A stretch of 64,000 bases of DNA from positions 14,581,395 to 14,645,394 of the forward strand of contig NC_065878.1 in assembly GCF_933775445.1 (NCBI RefSeq), given 5' to 3'. The notes under the pieces were generated by a model. The model saw only the letters and a program-made list of their open reading frames with translations. It was not told the DNA's origin and ran no database searches. Source of the stretch: Argentina anserina (Eukaryota > Streptophyta > Magnoliopsida > Rosales > Rosaceae). Position numbers and translations under genes: made by a program. This document shows, piece after piece, positions 1-11,500 of the stretch; position 1 is the stretch's first letter; the number at the start of each line of letters is the position of its first letter.

Positions 1-6
1 GCAGAA

Positions 7-1777
7 ATGGGTGATCTATACGCTTTGGACTTCGACGGCGTTATCTGCGATAGCTGCGGAGAAAGCTCTCTTTCCGCCGTAAAGGTATTGTCTTTTTGTT
101 CATACCAATCCAAAGCTCCAACATTTCACTTCTCAACTTGTTAATTTTACTCCAATGGTAATGTTTAGGCTGCTAAAGTCAGATGGCCAGCTCTGTTCAA
201 CGGCGTGGATTCAACTCTAGAGAGTTGGGTTCTTGATCAAATGCGCATTGTAAGTCTTCCATATGCTTATTGATACATAACCCATGTGATATTTGATGGC
301 CAAACGGATGATGATGAATTAGGTGAGACCTGTGGTGGAAACTGGGTACGAGAATCTTCTACTTGTGAGGTTACTTCTGGAGATGAGGGTTCCTTCTATG
401 AGGAAGTCATCAGTTGTAGAAGGACTTACAGTTGAGGGGATATTGGAGAGGTGGTCAGAGTTGAAGCCTGTGATTATGGAGCAATGGGGTGAGAACAGGG
501 ATGGTCTTATAGATTTATTTGGGAAGGTTAGGGATGAGTGGATGGACCAGGACTTGGAAACTTGGATTGGTGCAAATAGGTGAGGTGCCTTCTATTTGAA
601 ATGCTTGATCAAACTATGTATATTGACATTCGAAGGATTGTTTTATTGATTGTTGGGTAACATAGTTTTGGTTTATTGTCGATCCTCATTTCATGACTGC
701 GTGGGAGAGCCTTGCTTGCAGATTGTACCCGGGTGTTGGTGATGCTCTTAAATTCTCAAGCTCTACCGTATACATTGTCACTACGAAACAGGTGTGGACT
801 TTTTTCAATTTATCCAAGCATTAGCTATGACATTAGAGTGATTGTCAGTTTTACTTTTCCCTAAATGAGGTGAACGAAAAAACAGAAACATAGTTCTGGT
901 ACAACTTGAGTTACGAGTGTGAAATTTATAGTTAGCTATGTAGTCTGTCATTCACATATTTCATAATGACGGAACAGTTGGATCATTTTCTTTGAAGATT
1001 AGACTTTTCCTACTGGCATTTTCTCTTCACAACCTTGTTTATGTTTCAATATGTGCAGAATCGATTTGCTGATGCTTTATTGCGAGAACTAGCAGGAGTT
1101 ACAATACCGCCTGAAAGGATCTTTGGTCTTGGATCTGGGTTAGTTTATATAACTTGATGATCATTTGTATTTGGTAGTTAAACTTATGCTTGTGTCTTGC
1201 TTTCGATCATGTAGAATTACTCTCACTTTTGCAGTCCAAAGGTAGAAGTATTGAAGCAAATTCAGAAGAAACATCAGGGGTATAAGTTGCAGTAAGATAC
1301 TTTTTCACTTAATACCTAAATATCAGAAATATATTCCAATATAATGATCTTGATTCTATTTTCGAATGGTTTGAGTAAATTCTGCACTACTGCGCTGGAC
1401 ATCCTCCTTATTATTACTCTTAAAATGGTTAATCTGAATGAGATCAATTACGCAACTTTTACCAGCTTTTTGGAAGATAGACTCGCAACCCTCAAGAATG
1501 TCATCAAAGAACCTGAATTGGATGGGTGGAATTTGTATCTAGGTAAAATTCCTCATTATTATTCTCCATCTGGTATTGAAAGCAACTGCTAAATGGTTTT
1601 ACTATCATCGCTGATATTGATTTGCTATACTGTGGGTTTGTAGTACTCATTGGGTATATGTTTTGATTTGAATTAGGGGATTGGGGTTACAATACACAGA
1701 AAGAGAGAGAAGAAGCTGCTAGAATTTCCAGGATTCAGAGTCTTCAGCTTTCTGATTTCAGTGAAAAGCTCAAGTAA
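7..1777 (+). CDS. HAD-superfamily hydrolase, 8 exons, intact
   Basis: Exons read 7-84, 169-249, 323-579, 722-791, 1059-1138, 1235-1291, 1466-1542 and 1677-1777. They sum to 801 nt (266 residues plus TAA) with every intron GT..AG and phases consistent. The N-terminus MGDLYALDFDGV carries HAD motif I (Asp8 nucleophile, Asp10). Motif II is the IVTT segment near residue 157, and an EDR motif IV lies near residue 210. From memory, plants have a conserved protein of about 260 residues with the same start and an F-S-x-K-L-K end, which matches here. The exact substrate of this subfamily is not known to me; phosphatase-type chemistry is inferred from the motifs. The ATG lies only 7 bases from the window edge, so the promoter and most of the 5' UTR are outside. 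A damaged copy lies at 6701-7845. The gene is convergent with the CHX gene, with about 360 bases between the stops. Confidence 0.9.
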
Positions 1778-2136
1778 GTTTACCAGATTAGCTTCTGTAC
1801 ATACAATATTTATTCCCTACCCATTTGCGAATTAGTACTATGTAAACTGCAATGTGTAATATCTTTGTGCTATAAAATAATTATTATCGTTAAGTACTTG
1901 CTCCATATGGGCCAGGGTATCACGATATAACAGGTCTAATATATATAGCCAATCTACTAACATGCAAATCCTATGAGACAACAACATAAAACTACTGGAA
2001 AGTGGCGTCAATATCAATTTCAGTCTAAGCATTACGTGAAAAAGATTGAAATAAAAATTAAATTTGGAAATAAAAAAAGTCAAATAATTCCTCATTCCTA
2101 AAATCATCAAATTAACATGATCTGCTAAAGCCTCAA
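1778..2136. other. Convergent 3' intergenic spacer
   Basis: AT-rich spacer between the stop codons of the HAD and CHX genes. It should hold both 3' UTRs and polyadenylation signals. No other coding or repeat signal was seen. Confidence 0.6.
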
Positions 2137-5093
2137 TTAAGTGATCTGTTGTTGATGTTTTATCACCAGAATTGAAGCTTTACAATTTACATCAGGTGAT
2201 GCAAGTAGGTCTCCTATAGTACCTAGCTCGGGAAAGTCACTCCATTCGTTCAGTCCTGCCGTCTGAGAGCACTCTACCTGAAACCTTCTTCCAACTATAA
2301 TTAGATCATAGTCATCCACTACAGACTTCAGTAGTACTGTTGTTTGCGGTCCATCTTTCACAACCTCCTCTGAAAATTTCACAGACCCTTCACCAACCTG
2401 ACTGTGTTTAAGCTCCTTCAACATCTCATTATCAAGTATTTTATCCCATTCCCCACCCCCACCGGTAGATAAACCATTATTCATGGCAACGATTCGGATC
2501 ACAGATAAGCTAATCATCGACTCGCATGCCATTCTTTTCGCAAATGTTAATGCCTCCCTATCATCTGCCCCACCGAAGAAGATGACAACCACGGAGAATG
2601 ATCGTCCCGAAGCCACAACAGAGGTGGACCGACCTAAATGGCCACAGTCCACAAGGATGCCCACAGAGCAAGGAGATCTTTCGAGTACATTGCGATTTAG
2701 TGCCCTTATTGCATTGTCTTCTGAATCGATAGACCCGTCAATCGTCCATGTTCGATGAAACGGGAGCACAATTAGGGATGTGAGATTGTCCATTGCTAGT
2801 GTGCATATGTCTTCTTGCATGTATTTTGGTCGAGAGATTGCTGTGAATACGTTTAAAGTAACAGCACCAAGATTTTCTCTCACAAACTCATTGAAGTAAA
2901 GGACGACATTGTCCGAGTATGCATTGGAAATGCTCTTTGTCTGCATTTGGTGCGAGATAAAAACTGGAGAGCTTCTTCCAATTAATTCCATGAGGTGAAG
3001 AACATAAATAGCAATGGGATTTTCTTTGGATGGGCATGCAGCATCAAGTAGATTGATGATTGCAGGAATGTTACCTGACCTGTGAATGCAGGCAAGAATT
3101 TTGAGCTCAGCATTGGGTTTCAAATGCATAATATCTCTTCTTTCGTAGGCTGCATATCTCTTTGCAGGATCGTACAGACGTTTCACAATAAGGGGCACAA
3201 GCGTTGCAGTCACAAGAATGCTAGCAAGAGCCAAAGCATATATCGATTCGCTTGCAGTCTGTATGTAGAAGAAAAATAATCAGTAATAATATTATTTTGA
3301 TATATCAAGATAAGTGATCAACTCATGGTTAAAGTAAAATTCGGTTGATAAATTAGTATAGGGGCAAGTTCAGTATATTGTAAATTGGCTTGGAGAAGCC
3401 CTAATTAGATTATTTTTGTTGAAAACGATATACCTGATCGTTTTTGAATCGACCATAGATAGAAACTTGGACAATGCCTTTGGAGCTTAGGATGAGAGCA
3501 AGCACAAATGCGTCATTCAAGGGCATTTTCCAATACAATGGAGCAACCATGGTGCCTATAACTTTGGTCACGAAAATGGAAACGATGACGATAGCCGTGA
3601 TCACTGTGGCCGGGTCACTGAAATTGACCATCCGAAAATTTGCTCTCATTGAATATACAGTCACATAAATGGGAAGAAGCACTTGAGAAGTGAAGACGTG
3701 GAGCAATTCTTCAATAGTTGATCCCAAAGGTTGTCCAGCTGGGACAGACAGACCCAATATGAAGATCATGAAATGGAAAGTATGGCCATAATAATGTGAT
3801 AGTATCGCTACAGATAGCATCACCACGAGTATGGTATTGACGTAACCTTTCTTAACAGGTTTGTTTTGCGGGGTCTGCCTAATCACCCAAAACATCATCG
3901 GTCGGAATATGAACAGAAATGCTAGTGTTGGGCCAACAACTGCGGTGAACACTAGTAAAGTTGCAACGACACCTTTCACCTTGGCCATTCTGTACAATAC
4001 GGCGGAGAAACCGATACCCAGAGTACTGAATAATTCACTGATTGATGATGCAGCCACAGCTAGTCGACCGATTTCGGAATTCAGGAGATTCAGTTCTTCA
4101 AGAAGGAGAACAATGACGGGAGACGAAGTCATGCAATATGATGACGTTATATAAGGAAGCTTATACATTTGATCTTTGGTGAGCTTAAACACAGTGGTCA
4201 TGGTCATGAGCAGTTTTTGGAGGACCATACTTGTTATCAAAGGGGCTAACAGGCATAAAATACCGGTGAACACGACTTTGCGCCCACTTTTTCTTATCAG
4301 TTCCAGGTCCATTCTTACTCCAACTAGAAACAAAAAGAGTTCATAACCAATCTCACCAAGCACTTCAATTATTGTTTTATTTTTACGAGGAAATATGTGC
4401 TTCTTGAATAACTCAGAGGCTCCCAAGAGTGAAGGGCCAAGGACTATACCCGTCTGCCTTCAGAAAAACAACCATATCAATGTAATAATATCAACATTTT
4501 CAAAAAAACAATAAGTATATGTACGTACGCTAAGTACGTAATTAAATAAAGTTCAACAAAGAAAGAATCTGATGATTCTGATCATATCATGTTTACGAAT
4601 AACTTTTTTATATGTTGATGTAGTGCTCGTCTCCTGACCAAAATATGAGAACTAGAATGTACGTACGTAGAAACACAACTAGAGATGATCTCGGTTCCCA
4701 AGCATGGAATTTACGTAAGCATGCATACATGCAATTCAAATGGGTTCAATATATATGAATGATGTTGATCATATAAGGATTATAATTAAGCCGATATAAT
4801 GCTGTGAAAATATATAATGTTTATAGTAGAGATCAGAAAGAAAGAAAGAAAGCACGTACAAGAATCTCGCTGGTGAACTTGGGAATTTCAAATCTCTTGA
4901 AAATGAAATGAAAGAGTTGGGTGATGGAGAAAATGAGGATGATCTGAGTCTCCAATACCGGAAGACTGAAGTTCATTCCTGGACCGCCTTTGCGAAGACC
5001 TATGATTCCCTGCGAATGTATTTCCGGAGGTAATTCTATACACATTTGAGATTGCGGTACCGGTGATGTCGTGTTTCCAGCCATCCCTGCCAT
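2137..5093 (-). CDS. Cation/H+ antiporter, CHX family (CPA2)
   Basis: Three exons on the minus strand: 5093-4860, 4453-3434 and 3258-2137, all with GT..AG borders and phase 0, giving about 791 residues (CHX proteins are usually 780-850). Exon 1 has a soluble N-terminus, then the first membrane helix (LETQIILIFSITQLFHFIF). The first splice joins TSEIL to TGIVLGPSLLG, the typical CHX motif. Exon 2 carries the hydrophobic exchanger domain with EELNLLNSEIGRLAVAASS and LILSSKGIVQVS. Exon 3 is the long soluble C-terminal tail, with a DLIIVGRR segment typical of CHX tails. The family moves K+/Na+ against H+ on endomembranes or the plasma membrane; the exact ion and location are not resolvable here. 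One oddity: the position that is usually Asp after the helix-5 serine run reads Glu (S-I-S-E). The start at 5093 is the first ATG of the conserved exon. An upstream non-coding exon cannot be excluded. Confidence 0.9.
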
Positions 5094-5430
5094 GCTTGAT
5101 CTTCTTCGATCTGTTCCTTCTTCTTTTTTCTCGTTTTAATTTCGGCTAATTGGATTCAACTGCATGCATGCATGCATGCCCTGGTGCAAAATTGAGCTCT
5201 GTGATAGTATGGTGTTTTTCCTTTCTTTATAAATATCGTTATTATACGTACAGGAGTTATAACTTGATTTAGTTAAAAACAACGGAATGATAGGAAAATC
5301 ATGTTCAGATACGTACAACAGTAGAGAGATGGTTGCCATGAGGTGGAAGATTTGCTAATTTTGACCCTTCCATGGTGGATTTGGTGTTTGCTTCATTCTT
5401 GGCTTCGGCCAGTAATGGAGTAGACCCTAC

Positions 5431-5524
5431 ATGAAAAATCCACAGTTTCAAAATCTACCATTGCCGGCACGACATGCACCATCCACGATAATTTTTGAAG
5501 ATTTTGAAACCGTGGATTTTTCAT
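5431..5524. repeat. Short perfect-type hairpin (26-nt arms)
   Basis: Left arm 5431-5456 (starting ATGAAAAATCCAC) is the reverse complement of 5499-5524 with a single mismatch, and the loop is 42 bases. The arms stop sharply on both sides. It lies about 340 bases upstream of the CHX start codon. It could be a tiny foldback MITE or a small-RNA precursor; nothing in the sequence decides. Confidence 0.7.
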
Positions 5525-6700
5525 TACAAAAATCTTTTTTTTTTCATCTTGTGCTTTATATCAAAAATAAGACACGCGTGTCTAATTTCATCAATATTAC
5601 ATCTAAATCTTAAAATTGATCGATCAGTAAGGTCTGAGAGACGCTCTGGTTGTTTACCTAGTAGATTTGGATGTCCAGATTTTTCATCAGTTAGATTCAA
5701 AGCTTGCTCATTAATTAGTTAGGTCGTCCCTTTAGGGGATCCTTCTAAAAAAAAGAGCATCGGCCTATCCTCTCATGACTGGTAAGTGGTGAAATATCCC
5801 AGTTGGACATGATTCACATGAGACATGAAATATATGTTCATTCAATGATTCACTTAATTAGTTGTTTCATGCATCTAGTGTTGTGCGTATATTCAACACG
5901 GTTCAATTGTGTATATCATTTATATATCACATATTCACATTAGTTCAACTATCCCATGGTATATATGGTTGCTGAACGAAGGTGTTACCATTTATACATT
6001 TATGGCATGGCAATAGTTTAACCTAAGATGTTGGAGTAGATTAAAACAAAAAGTGTGACTAGAAATCAAATGATTCTGGTTAGTTGTCTTGCATGCCTAA
6101 AAGACGAGTGTTATTTGAATGTAATAGCAGATTAGTACATCACATTATTGAGTGTACAAATGAAATCATCCCATGGTAGAAATCAACCAGTGCTAACTGA
6201 TATCTGAAGTAGATACTTGGGCTTACTAAGAAAATATGAGGAGTTGAAGTCAAATATTGAAAGGATAAATTACGGGTATTTGTTCAAAAATGGACTGTGC
6301 ACTTTAAGTGTGATAATAAGTAGATTTAGCGCAAAATAGCGGATTTTGTTATCCAGTATACATCTCAAGTTCTCAACACTCGTTTGAATGATCCAGTTAG
6401 ATTAGTTCACATATGACACATGTACATATACCAACTCCAACTGTATTTAAGATTTGGTTGTGGTTTAATTTGTCCTTCTCGATCTGTTTCTCAAAAAAAA
6501 AAAATTGTTCTTTTCTAAAATTGAGTAAAACTGTAAAATTGTGATGCAGTAGACGGCATGTCGTTTGGGACCAAACTAATTCAATCCAACACTCCCGCAA
6601 GATGTGGAGAAGAATAAGCACAACCCACTACACTTGCACAACTTGGAGACCTCCGTCACATAAGCCAAGGCAAAGAGCGAAAATCAGTGTCAGTTCAGTA
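5525..6700. other. AT-rich intergenic region
   Basis: No supported gene was seen. The stretch 6602-6700 just before the HAD copy is probably the duplicated 5' UTR and leader of that copy. Confidence 0.4.
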
Positions 6701-7289
6701 ATGGGGGATTTGTACGCGTTGGATTTCGATGTTGTTATCTGCGATAGCTGCGGAGAGAGCTCCGTCTCTGCTGTTAAGGTAGTGTTTGTGTTTTACATTG
6801 CTTCAAAGATTGAACCTTTGTACTTCAGATATAGTTGGGCTCATTTGATTAGTGATGTGTAGGCTGCTAAAGCGAGATGGCCGGCTCTGTTCAACGGTGT
6901 CGATTCGGGTTGTTGATCGAATGCACGTAGTAAGTTCTTTGCATGCTTAAATTTACAAAACCATTTGTGTTTATTTGTTGATTTTGGTAGTAGTTTGACT
7001 GTGGAGAAATGAGTGGTGAAATAGGTGAGGCCTGTGGTGGAAACTGGGTATGAGAATCTGTTGCTTGTAAGTTGTAAGGTTGCTTTTGGAGATGAGAATT
7101 CCTTCTATAAGGAAGTCTTCAGTTGCTGAAGGGCTTACAGTTGAGGGGATATTGGAGAAGTGGTCAGCATTGAAGCCTGTGATATGGAGGAATGGGGTGA
7201 GGAAAGAGATCCTCTTGTGAATCTGTTTGGAAAGGTCAGGGATGAGTGGATGGACCAGGACATGGCTACTTGGATTGGTGCAAATAGGT

Positions 7290-7295
<6 letters not shown>

Positions 7296-7341
<46 letters not shown>
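7296..7341. repeat. (TA)n microsatellite
   Basis: About 23 TA units at the left flank of the foldback MITE, inside the intron of the HAD pseudogene. Confidence 0.95.
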
Positions 7342-7348
<7 letters not shown>

Positions 7349-7663
7349 GAGGCCGTTTCAGGGTGTCGGACATCCCCACCCTGCGGATTCGCCGATTCCG
7401 GCGACGGCAGACCACAACGGCGCGGCAGAACAGCACAGCCGCACTACCCACCTCCCAGTGATCCCGTCTGTGCCAGGCGGAGCTCTATTGGCGATCCACG
7501 GCAACCGGAATCTGCAAAAATCAAGTTTCTAGAAGCTCCAACCGGCACAGACGGGACCGCCAAGAGGTGGAGAGTGCGGCTGTCGTGGTCCACCCCGCCG
7601 TTGCAGCCTGCCGTCGCTGGAATCGGCGCCCGTACCTTACTTAAGGTACTCCTCTATATATAT
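7342..7663. mobile_element. Foldback MITE, family A, copy 1
   Basis: GC-rich insert in AT-rich sequence, flanked on both sides by TA repeats. The two halves are imperfect inverted repeats of about 125 bases: the left half reads GATTCCGGCGACGGCAG and the right half, reverse complemented, reads GATTCCAGCGACGGCAG. A CCCGTCTGTG block occurs near the centre on both arms. It is homologous to the insert at 59797-60098. No transposase is encoded. The superfamily is not assigned because the ends are buried in TA repeats. Confidence 0.8.
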
Positions 7664-8437
7664 ATACATATATGGGCAAAAGATAATTGCATTCATTTTG
7701 GTTGTATGATATCATATTTTTTGTTAGACGAATAAGACTAGTTTTACTTTATTCTCAAAGTCTCTGGTAGAGCTCTGTGCATAACTGAGTAGGACACAGT
7801 TTGCGTGCAGATTATATCCAGGTGTATCTGATGCTCTGAGATTCGGCTAACTGTGATTATATAGGATAAACGATACAGATTTATATTCATAGATTCAGAG
7901 GTTTTCATGTATTTCCTGCAGAAATAATTGCAGAGGAATTTTAACTTTTGCAAATAAAAGAGCGCTAGCGCTGCTGAAGAATTTTGAAATTCAGTAAAAC
8001 GGTCAATGGTATTGGATTGTTATCAGTGTACTCTTCCCTTGCTTGGTGTAAGATAATCATACTTCGAAATTCTCTTAACCTTCACTGTCTATGCCCTTCA
8101 ACTGCTAAGCAGAGAATCAAACTGAATACAACTAATCTGATATGAATGTATTCAATCTGGTAATACTCAGATATTCAAAGTATTCTTATATTATCTTGAA
8201 GAAACGTCAATTGAAAAGCCAACCTATAACTACCATGAGAAGTTCACATTGGCCCTGGTAGATAGAAAATGGAATGTATATGACCTACCTAATCGTGAAC
8301 AATTCTCTTGTTCATTACCAGTTCCGAAATCAGAAACCTAATTCACTTGGATAAGTCTTTGGTATGATTTGCTGTGAGTTACATAAGGGGGCCATTCCAA
8401 TGCAATTCAGAAAATTTACTTCGACAGACGTACAGAA

Positions 8438-9737
8438 CTACAGTTCCTCTTTCACTTGCCTATTGCTCTCTGTTGAACCATCATTCTCACTTTTCTTTCT
8501 TTCATTCTGGAGCATCTCAATGACTTCTTCCAGAGGAGGATCTCCAGGTCTTCGAAATAATTGATCTCCGATCTTTAGCTCGTATGCCTCAGGTTGGTTT
8601 AACACAAACTCCTTCAACTAGTGATAAGGAAAGAACAATAGTAAGAGAACAAATTACAAAGAAGAAAGCAGCGCAGAATGAGCTGATCAAGTCATCAACT
8701 CAGGCATACCTCCGTTAAGTCTTGGCCTCTTTCAACGGTGACCATGACCGTGCTCAAATCAATACCCATAAACTTCACCGCAATAGATCCAGTTCTCAGA
8801 ACTTTACTCCATTTCGTAGCAATCTCAGCCACCATATCCTGACAGTGGAAAACAAACTTTCATCAAATATACCATTTATCTGAGATATTGTCAAAACATC
8901 CTTCATTTCCAAAGCAACCAATCCTCAATGCTTGCAAATCCAACTCAAGTATTCAACAACATTATCCATATTACCTAATAATCCATCACATCAACCATAA
9001 ACCATGCGTATCCCATCACGATGAGAATCAACCAACACCAAAACAAGAACAAAAAAATAAATAAATAAAGTTCACGAATTCATAGGACTGCTAAGCACTA
9101 ATTAATCACAACATTAGTCCCAAAAGTCCACACTACATTCTTGGAGCTAAATCATTAATTCCTTCTAATCTTTCACATATTCACAGTTAAATTCACAAAG
9201 AGTCCCATTTGACTTGTTTAATTCGAATTCAGGCTCATTTCGCACACTAAATTATCACATTAAGGTTTCCCAATTAAGAATCTCATCAGGGTTTCCCAAT
9301 TAAGAAACATTGTAACAAAACGAAACAAACTCAATAACAAACAAGACCAAAGACAGAGATTCAGTTCACATTAAACCCGAAAGAGCCAAAGCTGGAATTA
9401 CCTTAGTCCGTTTGACGCCAAGTCGGAGCTTGATGAACCCGATGGCCGGCCCGGAATGCCGCTTCATCATCTCCGCCTGGATCTTCGGCAACTCCATCTC
9501 CGAAAATTTCTCCGGCTGCAGATCATCAAAATCCGGTGTGGGTTTCTTGCCCCATTCTTTCCAAGTATCGTCCTCCTCGTCGTCCACAACGTCGTCGAGG
9601 TCGTCGGTGATGTGGACTCGCCCCTTTCCTGCCTCGGCGAGGAGGACGTAGCCGCCATTTGGGGGAAAGATGAGGGGCAGAATTGAGAAAAGGAGAAGGG
9701 CGACGAGGAAGGGGAAGGGTGCTCTTGTGTCTCGCAT
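8438..9737 (-). CDS. MESD-like ER chaperone
   Basis: Three exons on the minus strand: 9737-9402, 8838-8710 and 8617-8438, all with GT..AG borders, giving 214 residues. Residues 1 to about 35 form a signal peptide with a hydrophobic core (FLVALLLFSILPLIF). Next come an acidic stretch (DDLDDVVDDEEDDTWKEWGK) and a MESD-type core running through EIQ/KIQAEMMKRHSGPAIGF, KLRLGVKRTK and the exon-2 segment ending VERGQDLTE. The C-terminus is QVKEEL, and KEEL resembles an ER-retrieval tetrapeptide. MESD proteins assist folding of LDL-receptor-type beta-propellers in animals; the plant client is not known to me. A TATAAAAA-like box lies about 40 bases upstream of the ATG (9775-9784), which would imply a short 5' UTR. 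Confidence 0.88.
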
Positions 9738-9784
9738 GGTTTGCGTGGAAATGTTGGAGAGGAGAATTTGGGGTGTTTTTTATA

Positions 9785-10790
9785 GGTTTAGAAAAGACTG
9801 AAATTCGTGCTCTGTAAAAAATGAGTCGCGAATAGTTAAGGCTTGTAAGGTAAGTAATTCTAGTTAATTATGGAATTGATCAATGTTACGAAAGAAGAGA
9901 AAGCAATCTAGAGCTCATTGGTTAGTTTATAATACGAAACTAACCACAATTTAAATAAAATTTTCAGTAAATTTTACTTGAAATCTATATCTACAACGCT
10001 CTGCCTTGTATTATATAAAATTATAAATGTTCTTACATTACAAAACACATATGGCCTCTTTAAGAACGTTCTGTTAGGTATTCTTCAACCCAAAGCGCTA
10101 TTTATAGTCTCTGACCAACATTATAACACGGTAAATCAATATTATTTATTGATTTGACATCAATCGTCTCCAGTCTAAGTATGTTACAATGTAATTATTT
10201 AATATTTTTTAATGTGTTTTGTACTTTTTAATTTCTATACTATCATTTAATTACAATTTTACTCTAATAAATTATCAATTTAAAAAATGTATAATAAAAA
10301 TTTTAAACTTGAAATTTTATTTCATAAAAATTAAAATTACATGAAAATTAACTAATTTAAGTTACATAAATTAAATTAAATAGTTAGAAAATACTAGTAT
10401 GCATGATCATCTAGTGTATCAGTCGACATTTCCAGATAATAATCATCATCAGATGACGGAAATAACTCGTTACGTTGCCTATATTTTTGCATTATTTTTC
10501 TTTTCTTTCTGTCATAATACTCCTTACTTATTAGAGTAAAATTGGTGGTTTGCATCACTATGATTGCATTTTCTCTAGTACGCTCTATTTGCATGTATTT
10601 TTAATTATACTTAATTTCGGAAGTAAAGTTAGAAATTATTCATTCTATTTTAAATGTTTATTATTTCTCGCTTTTATTTGTAATTTAGTTATTAGTTTTA
10701 ATAAGTGATTTTTGTTGGTTCATTATGTTGAAGAAAAAACACTATTAGTGTGCATCGTTAAAGTAAAATGATAGAACGAGTTAATAACCT
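9785..10790. other. AT-rich intergenic region
   Basis: Very AT-rich and without a coding signal. The small minus-strand open frame at 10394-10594 has no recognisable domain and is likely chance. Confidence 0.4.
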
Positions 10791-10919
10791 TACAATCAAC
10801 GGGTGTAACTAATCAATCAATAATTATGTAGTCTTAGTTATCATTGTAATTACTATTTACTTCTATTGTAATTCTGACCCCTATATAAAGGGAAATAAAC
10901 CAATTTCATTTTTCCTACA
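10791..10919 (+). repeat. LTR remnant of an older Copia-like element (copy 1)
   Basis: It matches 26829-26973 at roughly 80-85% by eye. Shared blocks include ATTTACTTCTATTGTAATTC, a TATATAAA promoter box and the end TTTTTCCTACA. It is followed by ACACGTCATTAGCAC, which resembles the sequence just after the LTR in plant Copia elements (ACGTTATCAGCACG follows the younger LTR at 11132). The younger Copia element is inserted 29 bases further on. Confidence 0.65.
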
Positions 10920-10948
10920 ACACGTCATTAGCACTTTATTTTAGATCT

Positions 10949-11132
10949 TGTTCCGGGAGAATTACTATTTTACCCTTGTGTGTGTCTTAGCCTAATAGGT
11001 TTCCTGTTAGGAGATAGATTAGCATCTCCGTAATAGATTAGGACTCCGAATGCTACAGGATTGTGGTTTTGTAATGCCTATATATAGGCCCCCATATCAT
11101 TCAATAATACACAATTATTTCATCCTGAAACA
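10949..11132 (+). repeat. 5' LTR of the Copia element
   Basis: Begins TGTTCCGGGAG and ends CATCCTGAAACA. It contains the TATA-like CCTATATATAGG at about 11078-11090. The bases that follow (CGTTATCAGCACG) occupy the primer-binding position. Confidence 0.92.
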
Positions 11133-11254
11133 CGTTATCAGCACGTTGCTCTAAAACCCTGAACTTTTAGAGCCCTAGAAATTTTTTCTCTTCTCTACCG
11201 CCGGCCACCGTCGTCTCCGGCCTCCGACATCTTCCCGTCGACGTTCCTCGCCGT

Positions 11255-11500
11255 CGTTGCAGCCCCGCGCGCAGCCCCTGCATGCTGCCCTTGCAGCCCC
11301 CGCAGCCCCTGCATGCTGCCCTTGCAGCCCCCGCAGCCCCGCACGCTGCCCTGCCCTGCAGCCCCCGCAACGCAGCCCTGCACGCACCCCTGCTGCCCCC
11401 GCATCGCAGCCGCATGCAGCCCCGCACGCAGATTCTGCCCTGCTGCCCCTGCGACCCCCCTGCTGCCCCTGCACGCAGCCTCCGCAGCCCCGCAGGGTAT
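11255..11500 (+). repeat. GC-rich CAGCCC/TGCTGCCC minisatellite
   Basis: About 245 bases of degenerate short units built from CAGCCCC, TGCATGCTGCCC and CCTGCAGCC, in an otherwise AT-rich element. Open frames on all six strands here are shadows of the low complexity. It sits in the leader position where gag would begin. Confidence 0.8.

Larger units (their letters stand above)
6701..7845 (+). pseudogene. Broken duplicate of the HAD hydrolase gene
   Basis: This region repeats exons 1-4 of the intact gene at 7-1777 with splice sites in the same places: exon 1 at 6701-6778, exon 2 at 6863-6929, exon 3 at 7025-7287, exon 4 at 7811 to about 7845. Lesions: in motif I the Gly after the second Asp is Val (DFDVV for DFDGV). 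Exon 2 lost about 14 bases and reads into a TGA at 6914-6916. Exon 3 has a small insertion near 7071 and lost bases near 7183. Exon 4 diverges after about 35 bases, and exons 5-8 are not seen. The intron between exons 3 and 4 contains a TA microsatellite and a foldback MITE. It is a local duplicate, not a retrocopy, because the introns are kept. Confidence 0.88.

Noticed and set aside
2483..4154. Plus-strand frames across the CHX gene
   Set aside because: They are shadows of the minus-strand CHX exons.
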